NCBI GenBank assembly: GCA_014654035.1 | Contig: JACWDQ010000003.1 | Span: forward strand, 40,635-104,634 | Source of the DNA: Pelagibacterales bacterium SAG-MED19 | GTDB lineage: Bacteria; Pseudomonadota; Alphaproteobacteria; Pelagibacterales; Pelagibacteraceae | DNA: 64,000 nucleotides | Reading direction: 5' to 3' | Part shown: in pieces, positions 8,858 through 18,123 of the stretch | How the letters are laid out: each line of letters opens with the position of its first letter | Numbering within the stretch: position 1 is the first letter of the stretch | The notes under the pieces: model-generated | The model's database searches: none | Told to the model about the DNA's origin: nothing | The model's input: the letters and a program-made list of their open reading frames with translations, nothing else | Position numbers and translations under genes: made by a program

Positions 8858-10001
8858 CTTTTGTTTTGTATGCTTTAATAGTTAGTTTTGTATTGATTTC
8901 CAAATCATAATTCATAATTTTTTTATCTTTTGAAATATCAATTTTTGACAGTGTATTAAATTTATACATTAAATAATTAGCAATTTCAAAAGGATTATAT
9001 TGATTAATTAAAAATCCATTTTGATTATTTATTACTATTTCATTTGCTCCTTTAGTATTAAAACTTACAACTGGTAATCCAGAGGCAATTGCTTCAATAA
9101 TCGTTATTCCAAAAGATTCAATTCTTGCAAGATTAACATACACATCATGCTGCTTATAAAGACTTATCAATTTTGAATGAGGAAAATAAATTTCATCATC
9201 ATTATTTATTTCTTTTTGTAAATTAAAAAAATTTCTATTTTTTGATATGAAACTTGATTTTAATAAAAATTCTGAATTTCTACCAGCTAAAGTCCACTCA
9301 AAATCAAAATTATTATCCAAAAATATTTTGGCAATTTTTTCAATTAGGTCTAGTCCTTTCTTTTTTTCATAAAAACGAGCGACAGTAATAATTTTAAGTT
9401 TTTTATTTTGATTTGTTTTTTTAAGAGTATTTTTAATTTTTTTAATTTCTATTGAGTTTGGAATTTTAAAAATTTTACTTTTTGGATAAGAAAAAAAAAT
9501 TAATTCTTGTATTATATTTTCTGATATTGCAAAAATTCCGTCTACAAGAAGGATGGTTTTTTTAAGTAGTTTTTCATATTTTTTATCAAACCGATATCCA
9601 TATTTAATTTCCTGATCTTTCTGTATATCAGCACCCTGAAATGTAATAAATATTTTTTGATTTAAATTTTTTAAAATTTTTATATATAACAAAGTTTTAA
9701 AATTAACAGAATGAAAATGCCAGGCATCATATTTATATTTTTCACAGATTTTTTTAAAGTAAAATTTCAAAAGAATTGAAAAATCAATACCAAAATAATA
9801 TTTGAGTAAAAAAACAAAATTTATTAAAGTTTTATTTAAAACTCTTATATTATACTTCTTATTGTTTATTTGTACCTTGTCTAATAAAAAGATATCTACG
9901 CTTTCACCTAATTCGACCATTTTATTAGCAGTGTTGTGAGATTGAATTTCAGCACCTCCAACCCAAGGTAAAAAAGTAGATGGTATAAAAGCTAATTTCA
10001 T
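8850..10001 (-). CDS. Glycosyltransferase family 4
   Basis: 383 residues, two Rossmann-like halves. N-terminal FIPSTFLPWVGGAEIQSHN is the acceptor-side GG loop typical of GT4. The C-terminal half has ITVARFYEKKKGLDLI, then ESFGITIIE, a correct EX7E donor-phosphate motif, followed by GLPVVSFNTKGANEIV. Such retaining enzymes move a sugar from NDP-sugar to a growing glycan on the cytoplasmic face. It overlaps the GT2 gene upstream and the FkbM-like gene downstream. Donor and acceptor cannot be told from the sequence. Confidence 0.92.
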   Translation of the reverse strand: MKLAFIPSTFLPWVGGAEIQSHNTANKMVELGESVDIFLLDKVQINNKKYNIRVLNKTLINFVFLLKYYFGIDFSILLKFYFKKICEKYKYDAWHFHSVNFKTLLYIKILKNLNQKIFITFQGADIQKDQEIKYGYRFDKKYEKLLKKTILLVDGIFAISENIIQELIFFSYPKSKIFKIPNSIEIKKIKNTLKKTNQNKKLKIITVARFYEKKKGLDLIEKIAKIFLDNNFDFEWTLAGRNSEFLLKSSFISKNRNFFNLQKEINNDDEIYFPHSKLISLYKQHDVYVNLARIESFGITIIEAIASGLPVVSFNTKGANEIVINNQNGFLINQYNPFEIANYLMYKFNTLSKIDISKDKKIMNYDLEINTKLTIKAYKTKDV

Positions 10002-10768
10002 ATATTGAATATTTTTTTTTTGGTTTTTTTTAAGAGATGATAAATAAGGAATATTATCATTACTCCAAAAGTTTGGATAATTTTTTCTTTATTTGACAGT
10101 CTAATTTTGACTTCTTCAAGTATTTTTTCATAAAAAGTTACTCTTGAAGAGAGACCACTCATATTAAAAGTACCCAAAACTTCATTTTTTTTTGTTGCCA
10201 TACCTTTAAAACTTTTATTTTTGATTAGTCTATAGATAAGATCTCGATCAGATGAATATTTAAAATTAATATTGTAGAGTCCAATCTTCTTTTGAGAATT
10301 TTTTTTAATAAAAAAACTTACTGAATGAGATGGAAACACATTGAATGTGTACCACAACCGATCTGGAAAAAAATTATGATATATTCTTTTTTTTTTTACA
10401 CTCCCAAATAAAAAATCAATTTTATTTTTCATAAAATAATTAGAAACAATTTTAAGTGCATTTTTATTATAAAAATCATCAGAGTTAAGTATACCAATAA
10501 TGTCACCTGTACTTTTTTTAATTCCAAAATTCATTGCATCATATAAACCCATATCTTTTTTACTATGCCAGTAAGTTATTTTTTTTTGAAATTTTTTAAT
10601 TAAAGAAACAGTTTTGTCGATTGAACCACCATCAATTACAATATATTCAATTTTATTTTTTGGATAATTTTGGTTAATTACACTTTTTAAACATCTTTCA
10701 ATATATTTATCGTTATTCAAAACAACAGTTATTACAGATATCTTAGGTAATGTATTTTTTTTTTTCAT
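9998..10768 (-). CDS. Glycosyltransferase family 2
   Basis: 256 residues with the GT-A opening ISVITVVLNNDKYIERCL and IVIDGGSIDKT, then GDIIGILNSDDFY where SDD stands for the metal-binding DxD. KDMGLYDAMNFGIKKSTG is typical of the WcaA/colanic acid-type GT2 subfamily. The C-terminus ends in a hydrophobic helix and a basic tail that may attach it to the membrane. Start and stop are coupled with neighbouring glycosyltransferases (4-base overlap with the next gene). Confidence 0.92.
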   Translation of the reverse strand: MKKKNTLPKISVITVVLNNDKYIERCLKSVINQNYPKNKIEYIVIDGGSIDKTVSLIKKFQKKITYWHSKKDMGLYDAMNFGIKKSTGDIIGILNSDDFYNKNALKIVSNYFMKNKIDFLFGSVKKKRIYHNFFPDRLWYTFNVFPSHSVSFFIKKNSQKKIGLYNINFKYSSDRDLIYRLIKNKSFKGMATKKNEVLGTFNMSGLSSRVTFYEKILEEVKIRLSNKEKIIQTFGVMIIFLIYHLLKKTKKKIFNI

Positions 10769-10792
10769 CTAAAGTTTAATTTATAAGTGTTA

Positions 10793-11902
10793 TTATTTGA
10801 AATTAATTATCTTGTTGAATTGTTTGTGCATTAATACACAATTTATATTAGTAAACCTAAATATTTTATTTTTTGCAATTAACGCCATTTTCTTTAATTT
10901 TGAGTAATTTTTTAAAGAATACTCTATATTTTTTTCTAATTTATCTTGATCATTATTTGGAATTATAAGACCTCCTTTACCTTTAATAAGTATATCACGA
11001 ACACCACTTACATCTGTCGCCAAGCAAGGTATCTCATAATTTACTGCGTCAATCAAAACGTTTGGCAAACCTTCATAATATGACGATAAAACAAATAAGT
11101 CAGATTTCAAAAAAAAAGGTTTTAAATTCTTTTTCCATTTAATCAGTTTTATATTTTTTTTATTAAATATTTTATCGCAAGTATGTTTGAATAAATCTCC
11201 ATTACCAACTATTGTTAAATCAATATTTTTATACTTTTTTGATAAATTTGAGACCGAGTCTATTAAAAGATCAAAGTTTTTTTGTTTAGTAATTCTACCA
11301 ACACTTAAAATAGAAAATTTTTTAGATTTTTTTTTCTTTTTTATCTTAAGAATTTTTTTTAGATAAGGATTAAGTATTAAGATAATTTTTTTTTTAAAAA
11401 TAACAATCTTTTTTAAAGATTCTTCTGATTTTTCTGAGATAGCAATAATTTGGTCAGTTAGATTATAAAAAAAAAATTTCAAAACTAAAACCAATAGAGC
11501 TAAAAATCTATTATCTGCATAATAAGTTGCACCAAGAGGCTCTTCTGAGTTTCTAATACTTATTTTTTTTTTATTAAACTTTGAAATTATTATTGCAGGT
11601 ATATGACTTTGCATTGAAAATATAATTGAACTTTTTTCAGTACTTTTAGAGTGATTATTAAGATTAAAAGCAGACGACAGAGCCAAATTCCATCTTAATG
11701 GTAAAAAATTCATATATTTGATTGGTTTTGAATTTATAATCTTTAGATAATTACTTTTAAAAAAATATTTTTTATTAGCTTTATGGCTGAATAAAAAAAT
11801 TTCTATTTTATTTTTTAAAAAATAGTTAACAATGTTTATTAGATTTTGAGTTGCGCCGCCCTTTTCAAAGGAAGGATAATAAAGTAGAATTTTTTTTATC
11901 AT
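10793..11902 (-). CDS. Glycosyltransferase family 4
   Basis: 369 residues with N-terminal YPSFEKGGATQNLINI and C-terminal ILSVGRITKQKNFDLLIDS. The donor motif reads EGLPNVLID, so the second Glu of EX7E is Asp; the surrounding SSYYEGLPN and GVRDIL segments are normal for the family. The conservative change may be tolerated. It overlaps the FkbM gene upstream by 4 bases and is followed after 24 bases by the GT2 gene, within one leftward operon. Confidence 0.9.
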   Translation of the reverse strand: MIKKILLYYPSFEKGGATQNLINIVNYFLKNKIEIFLFSHKANKKYFFKSNYLKIINSKPIKYMNFLPLRWNLALSSAFNLNNHSKSTEKSSIIFSMQSHIPAIIISKFNKKKISIRNSEEPLGATYYADNRFLALLVLVLKFFFYNLTDQIIAISEKSEESLKKIVIFKKKIILILNPYLKKILKIKKKKKSKKFSILSVGRITKQKNFDLLIDSVSNLSKKYKNIDLTIVGNGDLFKHTCDKIFNKKNIKLIKWKKNLKPFFLKSDLFVLSSYYEGLPNVLIDAVNYEIPCLATDVSGVRDILIKGKGGLIIPNNDQDKLEKNIEYSLKNYSKLKKMALIAKNKIFRFTNINCVLMHKQFNKIINFK

Positions 11903-12699
11903 TTAATTTTTTTTCTTACAAAAACTATATTAGAATAATTAAAATAATTATGTTCTGGCTTATTTGGATTGATTTTCATCAATTTTTTACTAAAAGGTAA
12001 AATTTTATAAGTATCATAAAATTTTAAACTTTTCGAAAAATGATAAAGATTTACATTTTTAAACAAATGATGCCAATTATATTCTAGTTGGATATATTTG
12101 GGTTTTAGTTTATCAATTGTCTTTTGAGCTCCTTTAAGAACTTCAAATTCAAAACCTTCTGTGTCAATTTTAATTAAATCTATTTTGCTTATTTTTAATT
12201 TCCTATTTTTTTTTAAAAGATTATCTAAAGTATTTATTTTACATTTTATTTTTTTATTATTATTTTTTAGATAATCAATGCTGTTAACTTCATTGTTAAA
12301 GTTTGCCCATTGGAGATTATTTTTATCATAATATAAGGTTTTGTTGGTCTTTTTATCACCAACACCAATTTGAAAAATATTTAGTCGATTTTTATATTCT
12401 TTTTTTAAATTTTGCAGTTGTCTAAAACTTTGAGGCATTGGCTCGAAAGCGATAATTTTAGTTAGGCTATTTTTCAATAAATATTCAGAATAATTTCCTA
12501 CATTAGCACCTATATCAATACATAATTTTGGTTTTTCTGAGCACACCATCTGTAAAAAATAAACCTCACCACTGGCATTTAAATCCTTATGATTATTATA
12601 GCCTAAAAATCTAATAAATAATTTTAAGAAATTTAAATTTATTTTATAAAAAATTTTTCTAGCAAAAAAAAATTCAAGTAAATTTAAAAAAAATTTCAT
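11899..12699 (-). CDS. FkbM-family SAM-dependent methyltransferase
   Basis: 266 residues. The hallmark motifs are all present: CIDIGANVGNYSEYLL (SAM loop, around residue 77), IAFEPMPQSFRQL (acidic end of strand 2), and LIKIDTEGFEFEVLKGAQ (FkbM signature) followed by YIQLEYNWH. The family O-methylates sugars and related hydroxyls; within this operon it probably methylates a glycan residue, which is inference. A hydrophobic N-terminal stretch precedes the catalytic domain. A second FkbM protein is encoded near 25.6-26.3 kb, so at least two methylations may occur. Confidence 0.9.
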   Translation of the reverse strand: MKFFLNLLEFFFARKIFYKINLNFLKLFIRFLGYNNHKDLNASGEVYFLQMVCSEKPKLCIDIGANVGNYSEYLLKNSLTKIIAFEPMPQSFRQLQNLKKEYKNRLNIFQIGVGDKKTNKTLYYDKNNLQWANFNNEVNSIDYLKNNNKKIKCKINTLDNLLKKNRKLKISKIDLIKIDTEGFEFEVLKGAQKTIDKLKPKYIQLEYNWHHLFKNVNLYHFSKSLKFYDTYKILPFSKKLMKINPNKPEHNYFNYSNIVFVRKKIK

Positions 12700-12703
12700 T
12701 TAT

Positions 12704-13831
12704 CTAAATATTATCTAATAGATTTTCATACTTATTAATAATTAATTTTTCCTCAAATCTATGCGTTTTTTTCTTAGCAATTTTTAACTTTTTAATTAAA
12801 ATATTTTTATTTCTTAAAAATAATTGAATTTTAGCTGCTAAAGAATGAAAATTCTGTTTTTTAAAAATAAACCCTCCCTTACCATTCAAAAGTATTTCAC
12901 TTGGACCAGAGTTGCAATTAGATGATATGACAGGTAAATTTAACACCAAAGCTTCAACTATTGAATTAGGACAGCCCTCATATAAAGAGGGCATTACATA
13001 TAAATCTGAGATTAAAAAATATGGGAAGGGATTTTTTTTTGGAGGTAGTACATAAATTTTATTTGAAAGTTCATGAAATTTTATAAACGATTTGATTTTA
13101 TTTAATTCTGGACCATATCCAATTAATATTAAATCTAATTTTGGAAATTTATCATGTATAAAATTAAAAGCTTTAAGCAAAGTAATTATATCTTTTCTTT
13201 TTGAAAATCTTGAGACTGATAATATTCTAATTCTTGATTTGTCCTTTTTTAATTCTTTTGGTGTATAAAGTTTAGACAATTGAATAATTTTTTTTGAATT
13301 TGTAGGACTATATATTGTTTTTACCTTAGAATTAGTAAAGTTAGATAAATCTATTGATAATTTTTTTGAGTTTCCAATTACCAATGAAGCATACTTATAA
13401 TTAAATTTCATAATTTTTTTTATAATTTTTTTTTTAAAAAAATCTTTTAAAGAGTTGTAATAATTAAATTCATCCAAATGATTTCTTTCTATTAATATTG
13501 ATTTAAATTCTTTAAAATCTTTAATTAAAAAATATGTTAAAATATTTGAATAATTTTGATTTGATATAAAAATTTTTTTTTTAAAAATTTTTTTATCAAA
13601 TCTATTAATAATCTTTTTTATTTCAAAAAAACTTAATAGAGTACTTTTTGCATTTACTTTTATTGAATTTATTTCTTTATCTAAATCTAGTTCATAATTT
13701 TTATTGAGATAAATATAAACAATCTTATATTTTTTTTTATTTAGGCCATTAAGTAACTGAATTATTTTATTTGTTGCACCACCCATATATGAATAAGGAT
13801 GATAACAAATAATTAAGGTTTTATTATGCAT
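12704..13831 (-). CDS. Glycosyltransferase family 4
   Basis: 375 residues, first gene of the leftward operon reading 13831 to 8036. N-terminal YHPYSYMGGATNKIIQLL is the GT4 acceptor loop; C-terminal ILSVSRFSKRKDIITLLKA and EGCPNSIVE supply a correct EX7E donor motif, with NCNSGPSEIL after it. The NxxxGPxEI ending is shared with the divergent GT4 gene across a 141-base gap, suggesting that the two descend from one subfamily. Confidence 0.92.
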   Translation of the reverse strand: MHNKTLIICYHPYSYMGGATNKIIQLLNGLNKKKYKIVYIYLNKNYELDLDKEINSIKVNAKSTLLSFFEIKKIINRFDKKIFKKKIFISNQNYSNILTYFLIKDFKEFKSILIERNHLDEFNYYNSLKDFFKKKIIKKIMKFNYKYASLVIGNSKKLSIDLSNFTNSKVKTIYSPTNSKKIIQLSKLYTPKELKKDKSRIRILSVSRFSKRKDIITLLKAFNFIHDKFPKLDLILIGYGPELNKIKSFIKFHELSNKIYVLPPKKNPFPYFLISDLYVMPSLYEGCPNSIVEALVLNLPVISSNCNSGPSEILLNGKGGFIFKKQNFHSLAAKIQLFLRNKNILIKKLKIAKKKTHRFEEKLIINKYENLLDNI

Positions 13832-13972
13832 TTTTAGAATATAAAAATTTTATTAACAATTGATTTATTCTCAATACTATTATTTTAAATTCCTCTAAAT
13901 TTTTCTTATAAAATACAAATATTTTTTTAAGTATTATTTAAAAATTTTATAACTATAGTATGCTAATCTCTA

Positions 13973-15133
13973 ATGAAAGTATATTATTGGTCTCCATTTA
14001 TATCTAATGTAGCAACTACTAGTGCAGTAATAAATTCAATTAAATCTATCAAAAAATTTTCAAAAAATAAAATTAATTGCAAAATTTTGAATGTTTTTAA
14101 AGAGTGGGATTATTTTAAAAAAGAAATAGACAGTTATAATATTGATTTAATTGATCTTAAAACCTCGATTGATATAAAAAATTTACCAACGAAAGGTTTT
14201 ATTAAAAGTAGAATTACTTATCTAATTACATATGTTTTATCAATTGTTAAACTTCACTTATTATTAAAAAAAAATAAACCAGAATTTCTAATTATACATC
14301 TAATTACATCAATACCACTGTCATTATTAATATTATTTAATTATGAAACCAAATTTATTTTAAGGGTATCTGGTTACCCAAAATTAAATTTTTGGAGATC
14401 AATATTATGGAAAATTGCTAATAAAAAACTTTATAAAATTTTTTGTCCTACAATTTTAACTCAAAAATTACTGTTAAGAAAAAAGGTATTTAAAAAGGAA
14501 AAATTATTTGTAGTAAGAGATCCAATTATTGATGTTAAGGACATATCAAAAAAAAGAAAAGATAAGATAGACCACCAATTCAATTGGATTAAGGATAAAA
14601 ATTATATTTTATCAATCGGAAGACTTAGCAAACAAAAAAATTATAAATTTTTAATAAAAAATTTTGCCAATATATCTAAAAAATATCCAAACTTAGATTT
14701 AGTAATAATTGGTGAGGGTGAAGAAGAAAAAAAATTAAAAGATTTAATTAAAATAAATAATCTTGAAAAAAAGATTTTTTTAGTCGGAAAAAAAAAGAAT
14801 ATTTATCCTTATTTATCTAATGCACTTTTTTTTGTACTTACTTCGGACTGGGAAGATCCAGGCTTTGTAATTATAGAGTCGATGTTTACAAGAAAAATTA
14901 TATTTTCAAGTAATTGTAAAAATGGTCCAATTGAAATTATTGACGACCATCATAATGGTTTTCTTTATGAAAGAAATGATCAAAAAGATTTCGAAAATAA
15001 ATTTGACTTAGTTATGAAAATTGTAAGTTTGGGTAAAAAAGAAAAAAAGCAAATTTTATATTCTGCAATTAAAAAAACTAAATTATTTTCTTTATTCAAT
15101 CACTATAAAGATATAAGCCCACACCTAAATTAA
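13973..15133 (+). CDS. Glycosyltransferase family 4
   Basis: 386 residues. The N-terminal half has two long hydrophobic stretches (around residues 75-115) that may lie in the membrane. The C-terminal half shows ILSIGRLSKQKNYKFLIKN, LVIIGEGEEEKKL and the donor motif EDPGFVIIE (EX7E), then NCKNGPIEII. First gene of a rightward run that continues to 23117; its upstream 141-base divergent gap must hold the promoters for both strands, and it is AT-rich without a clear consensus pair. Confidence 0.9.
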   Translation: MKVYYWSPFISNVATTSAVINSIKSIKKFSKNKINCKILNVFKEWDYFKKEIDSYNIDLIDLKTSIDIKNLPTKGFIKSRITYLITYVLSIVKLHLLLKKNKPEFLIIHLITSIPLSLLILFNYETKFILRVSGYPKLNFWRSILWKIANKKLYKIFCPTILTQKLLLRKKVFKKEKLFVVRDPIIDVKDISKKRKDKIDHQFNWIKDKNYILSIGRLSKQKNYKFLIKNFANISKKYPNLDLVIIGEGEEEKKLKDLIKINNLEKKIFLVGKKKNIYPYLSNALFFVLTSDWEDPGFVIIESMFTRKIIFSSNCKNGPIEIIDDHHNGFLYERNDQKDFENKFDLVMKIVSLGKKEKKQILYSAIKKTKLFSLFNHYKDISPHLN

Positions 15134-15138
15134 TTAAA

Positions 15139-16317
15139 ATGAAAATAGCAATTTTGTTAGAGACAAATTTTTCTGGTGGTGGGTCATTTACTCATTCTAT
15201 TAATGCATGTTTAAATTTTAAAAAATATTTTATACAAGATAAAATAGTTGTTTATACCCATATAAAAAAAAATTTTGAAATACTGAAACAATTGAAAATT
15301 CCTTCAGTTTTATTTTCATTTAGTTTGTTTGATAAAATTTTATTAAAATTATCTGTGTATAAATTTTTTAGATGTTTGACTGGATTGTTAAATTTAAAAA
15401 CTTCTTTAGAAGACCTTTTAATAAATAATAAAACTGATTTATGCTATTTTCCTGTCTTATCTAATACTGTTTTTACTTTTAAAGATGTAAAATTTGTATC
15501 TACGTTTTTAGACCTTGAGCATTTTAAGCATTCAATATTCCCAGAAATATCTAAAAAAGAGTTTTATAAGAGAGAAAATTTATATTTTTATTCACTAAAA
15601 AAATCGATTGTAATCACAGTTAGTCACAAGATAATCAAGCAAAGGGTGTCCAGTCACTATAAAATACCAAAAGATAAAATAGTTGTAATTCCTTATACTC
15701 CAAGTGGATTATTTAAAAGTGACAATAATTTAAAATTTATTAAAAAAAAATTTAGTCATATTAAAAATTATTTTTTTTATCCTGCTCAAATTTGGGGACA
15801 CAAAAATCATATTTCAATATTAAAAGCAGCAAAAATTTTAGAAAAAGAGGGCCATAATATAAATTTTATTTTTTCAGGAAGAGACCGAGGTTATAAAAAT
15901 TATTTAGAAAACTATATAAAGAGCAATAATTTAAAGAATATTTTTTTTACTGGATTTTTACATTCTGAAGAAATGGATTATGTTTATAAAAATTCTAAGG
16001 GTGTAATTTTTACAAGCTTATTTGGACCTGACGCCATACCACCTTTAGAGGCTTGGAATTACAAAAAACCACTTATATATAATAATAGGTTAGAAGATGA
16101 TGTAACAAAAGGTACAGCAATTTTGGTTGATGTTAAAAACCCAAATGCAATTTCAAAAGCTGTAATTTCAATTATATATGGCAGATATAATAAAAAATTT
16201 ATATTGAATGGTACAAAAAAATTAAATGCAATAAAAAGCAATAGTAGAAAAAGTTATATTCAATTGAGTAAAAAATTAAATGATGTGATAAACAGTTTTA
16301 ATGATAAAAGTAATTGA
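15139..16317 (+). CDS. Glycosyltransferase family 4, GPDAIPPLE subtype
   Basis: 392 residues. The N-terminus shows ETNFSGGGSFTHSINA, the Gly-rich acceptor loop. In the donor half FYPAQIWGHKNHISILKAA and FGPDAIPPLEAW replace the standard EX7E; the Gly-Pro-x-x-Ile-Pro-Pro-x-Glu form is a recognised GT4 variant that keeps only the second glutamate. Gene follows the preceding GT4 after 5 bases. Probably cytoplasmic, adding one sugar to the lipid-linked glycan. Confidence 0.9.
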   Translation: MKIAILLETNFSGGGSFTHSINACLNFKKYFIQDKIVVYTHIKKNFEILKQLKIPSVLFSFSLFDKILLKLSVYKFFRCLTGLLNLKTSLEDLLINNKTDLCYFPVLSNTVFTFKDVKFVSTFLDLEHFKHSIFPEISKKEFYKRENLYFYSLKKSIVITVSHKIIKQRVSSHYKIPKDKIVVIPYTPSGLFKSDNNLKFIKKKFSHIKNYFFYPAQIWGHKNHISILKAAKILEKEGHNINFIFSGRDRGYKNYLENYIKSNNLKNIFFTGFLHSEEMDYVYKNSKGVIFTSLFGPDAIPPLEAWNYKKPLIYNNRLEDDVTKGTAILVDVKNPNAISKAVISIIYGRYNKKFILNGTKKLNAIKSNSRKSYIQLSKKLNDVINSFNDKSN

Positions 16318-16372
16318 CTGTATTAAAAGTAAGGATAATAAAGTAAAAGAATATAAATTTTAAAAATCATTT

Positions 16373-17350
16373 ATGAAAACAGCATTAGTTTTAGGATCTA
16401 CAGGACAAGATGGATCGTATATGTGTGATTTGTTGTTAAAAAAAAATTATAAAGTTTATGCTTTAGTAAGAAAATCAGCCACTGGAAATACAAAAAATTT
16501 AAAGCATATACTTAAAGATAAAAAAGTTTTTGAAAAAAAATTTTTTTTAGTAAGAGGGGATCTCAATGATCATTCGTCAATTCAAAATTTAATTATTGGT
16601 CTAAAGCCAAATGAGATTTATAATTTTGCTGATCAAGATCATGTTGGCTGGAGCTTTGCTATCCCAAGTTATTCATTAATGACAACGTCTCATTCCTTAA
16701 TAAATATTCTTGAAACTATAAAAAATTCAAACAATAAAATTAAATACTTTCACCCCTTATCCTCAAATATGTTTGGTATCACTAAAGAAAAAAAACAAAA
16801 TGAAAATACTGTTTTTAATCCTCAAAGTGTTTATGCAATTTCAAAAGTTACCTGTTATCACTTATGTAACCTTTATAGAAATGTTTATAATTTAAAAATC
16901 TATAATGCAATTTTTTATAATCATGAGTCTCCAAGAAGATCTGAAGAGTATGTAACCACAAAAATAGTTAAACATGTGTGTGAAATTTATAAAAAAAGAA
17001 GAAAAAGTTTAGAGCTTGGTGATATTACAGCTAAGATAGATTGGGGATATGCAAAAGAATATGTAAAATATGTTCAAAAAATTATGCAGTTAAAGAAGCC
17101 AGATATTTTTATTGTAGCGACAGGAAAGTCTAATTCAGTAAAAGATTTTGCAGAAAAATGTTTTAAATATGTAGGTTTAAATTATAAAAAATATTTAAAA
17201 ATAAACAAAAAGTTTTTAAGACCCTCAAAAACAAGTGTTTTAGTTGGAGATACAAAAAAAATCAAAAAAGCTTTAAACTTTAAAATTGAATATAATTTAG
17301 ACAAGATTATCAAGACAATGATGGATCATCAGTTGAAAAAATTTAGATGA
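16373..17350 (+). CDS. GDP-mannose 4,6-dehydratase-like SDR protein with altered catalytic triad
   Basis: 325 residues of extended SDR fold. Cofactor loop GSTGQDGSYMCDLLL and the Gmd-type ESPRRSEE and WGYAKEYV segments align well with the true gmd near 26.3-27.4 kb. The tyrosine-lysine pair is intact (YAISK). The position of the dehydratase Thr-Ser-Glu reads Ser-Ser-Asn (LSSNMFG), so the catalytic Glu is Asn. Loss of this Glu argues against normal 4,6-dehydration; a reductase, epimerase or other sugar-nucleotide reaction is more likely. It overlaps the following KdsB-like gene by 4 bases. Confidence 0.8.
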   Translation: MKTALVLGSTGQDGSYMCDLLLKKNYKVYALVRKSATGNTKNLKHILKDKKVFEKKFFLVRGDLNDHSSIQNLIIGLKPNEIYNFADQDHVGWSFAIPSYSLMTTSHSLINILETIKNSNNKIKYFHPLSSNMFGITKEKKQNENTVFNPQSVYAISKVTCYHLCNLYRNVYNLKIYNAIFYNHESPRRSEEYVTTKIVKHVCEIYKKRRKSLELGDITAKIDWGYAKEYVKYVQKIMQLKKPDIFIVATGKSNSVKDFAEKCFKYVGLNYKKYLKINKKFLRPSKTSVLVGDTKKIKKALNFKIEYNLDKIIKTMMDHQLKKFR

Positions 17351-18123
17351 AAAAAAAAGTTATAGGTCTCATTCCAACTAGATTGTCATCAACAAGGCTG
17401 CCCAAAAAACCTTTAATAAAAATAAATAACATACCATTAATAATTCATACTTATAGAAGAGCCAAATTAGCAAAAAAATTGGATGATTTGGTCATATGTT
17501 GTGATGATAAAAAAATACTCGATATAGCTAAAAAATTTAATGCAAAAGCAATATTAACTTCAAAAAAACACAAGAACGGTACAGAGAGAATATTTGAAGG
17601 ATATAAAAGATTAAAAAAAAAATATGATTTAATAATAGATATTCAAGGTGATGAACCTTTAATATCACCAAATCAAATTGACCAAGTTATTGATTTTCAC
17701 TCAAAACACTTTGAGTCACAAATTATTCTTCCATCACTCAAATTTAAAAAAATATCTAGCTATAATATTGTCAAAATTGTTGCTGATAGAAAAAATAACG
17801 TTATGTTTCTTTCTAGAAGCAAAATTCCTCATAATTTTAACAAAAATTCTGATTATTATTTAAAACATTTATCAATAATTTCTTTTTTGCCTAAAGCACT
17901 AAAAAAATTTTGTGAAGAAAAACAAACCAGATTGGAAAAAATAGAAGGTATAGAATTGATGAGAGCTTTAGAGATTGGTCTTAAAATAAAAACAATAGCA
18001 TTAAAGGGTAATAGTTTCTCAGTTGATATCAAAGAAGATCTTAAAAAAGCCAAAAAGTTCATGAAGAAAGACAAATTATTTAAATTATATTCAGATGAAA
18101 AGAAAAGCAGATATCTCAGATGA
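17347..18123 (+). CDS. KdsB-like CMP-3-deoxy-octulosonate-type cytidylyltransferase
   Basis: 258 residues. The KdsB pattern is clear: IPTRLSSTRLPKKPL in the CTP loop, CCDDKKIL, the TSKKHKNGTERIFE substrate segment and DIQGDEPLISP, the metal-binding strand. The enzyme couples CTP to a 3-deoxy-ulosonic acid such as Kdo. Being inside the island rather than with lipid A genes, it may be a second copy devoted to the surface glycan or act on another sugar acid. Its 3' end overlaps the next gene by 29 bases, a longer overlap than usual here. Confidence 0.88.
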   Translation: MKKKVIGLIPTRLSSTRLPKKPLIKINNIPLIIHTYRRAKLAKKLDDLVICCDDKKILDIAKKFNAKAILTSKKHKNGTERIFEGYKRLKKKYDLIIDIQGDEPLISPNQIDQVIDFHSKHFESQIILPSLKFKKISSYNIVKIVADRKNNVMFLSRSKIPHNFNKNSDYYLKHLSIISFLPKALKKFCEEKQTRLEKIEGIELMRALEIGLKIKTIALKGNSFSVDIKEDLKKAKKFMKKDKLFKLYSDEKKSRYLR

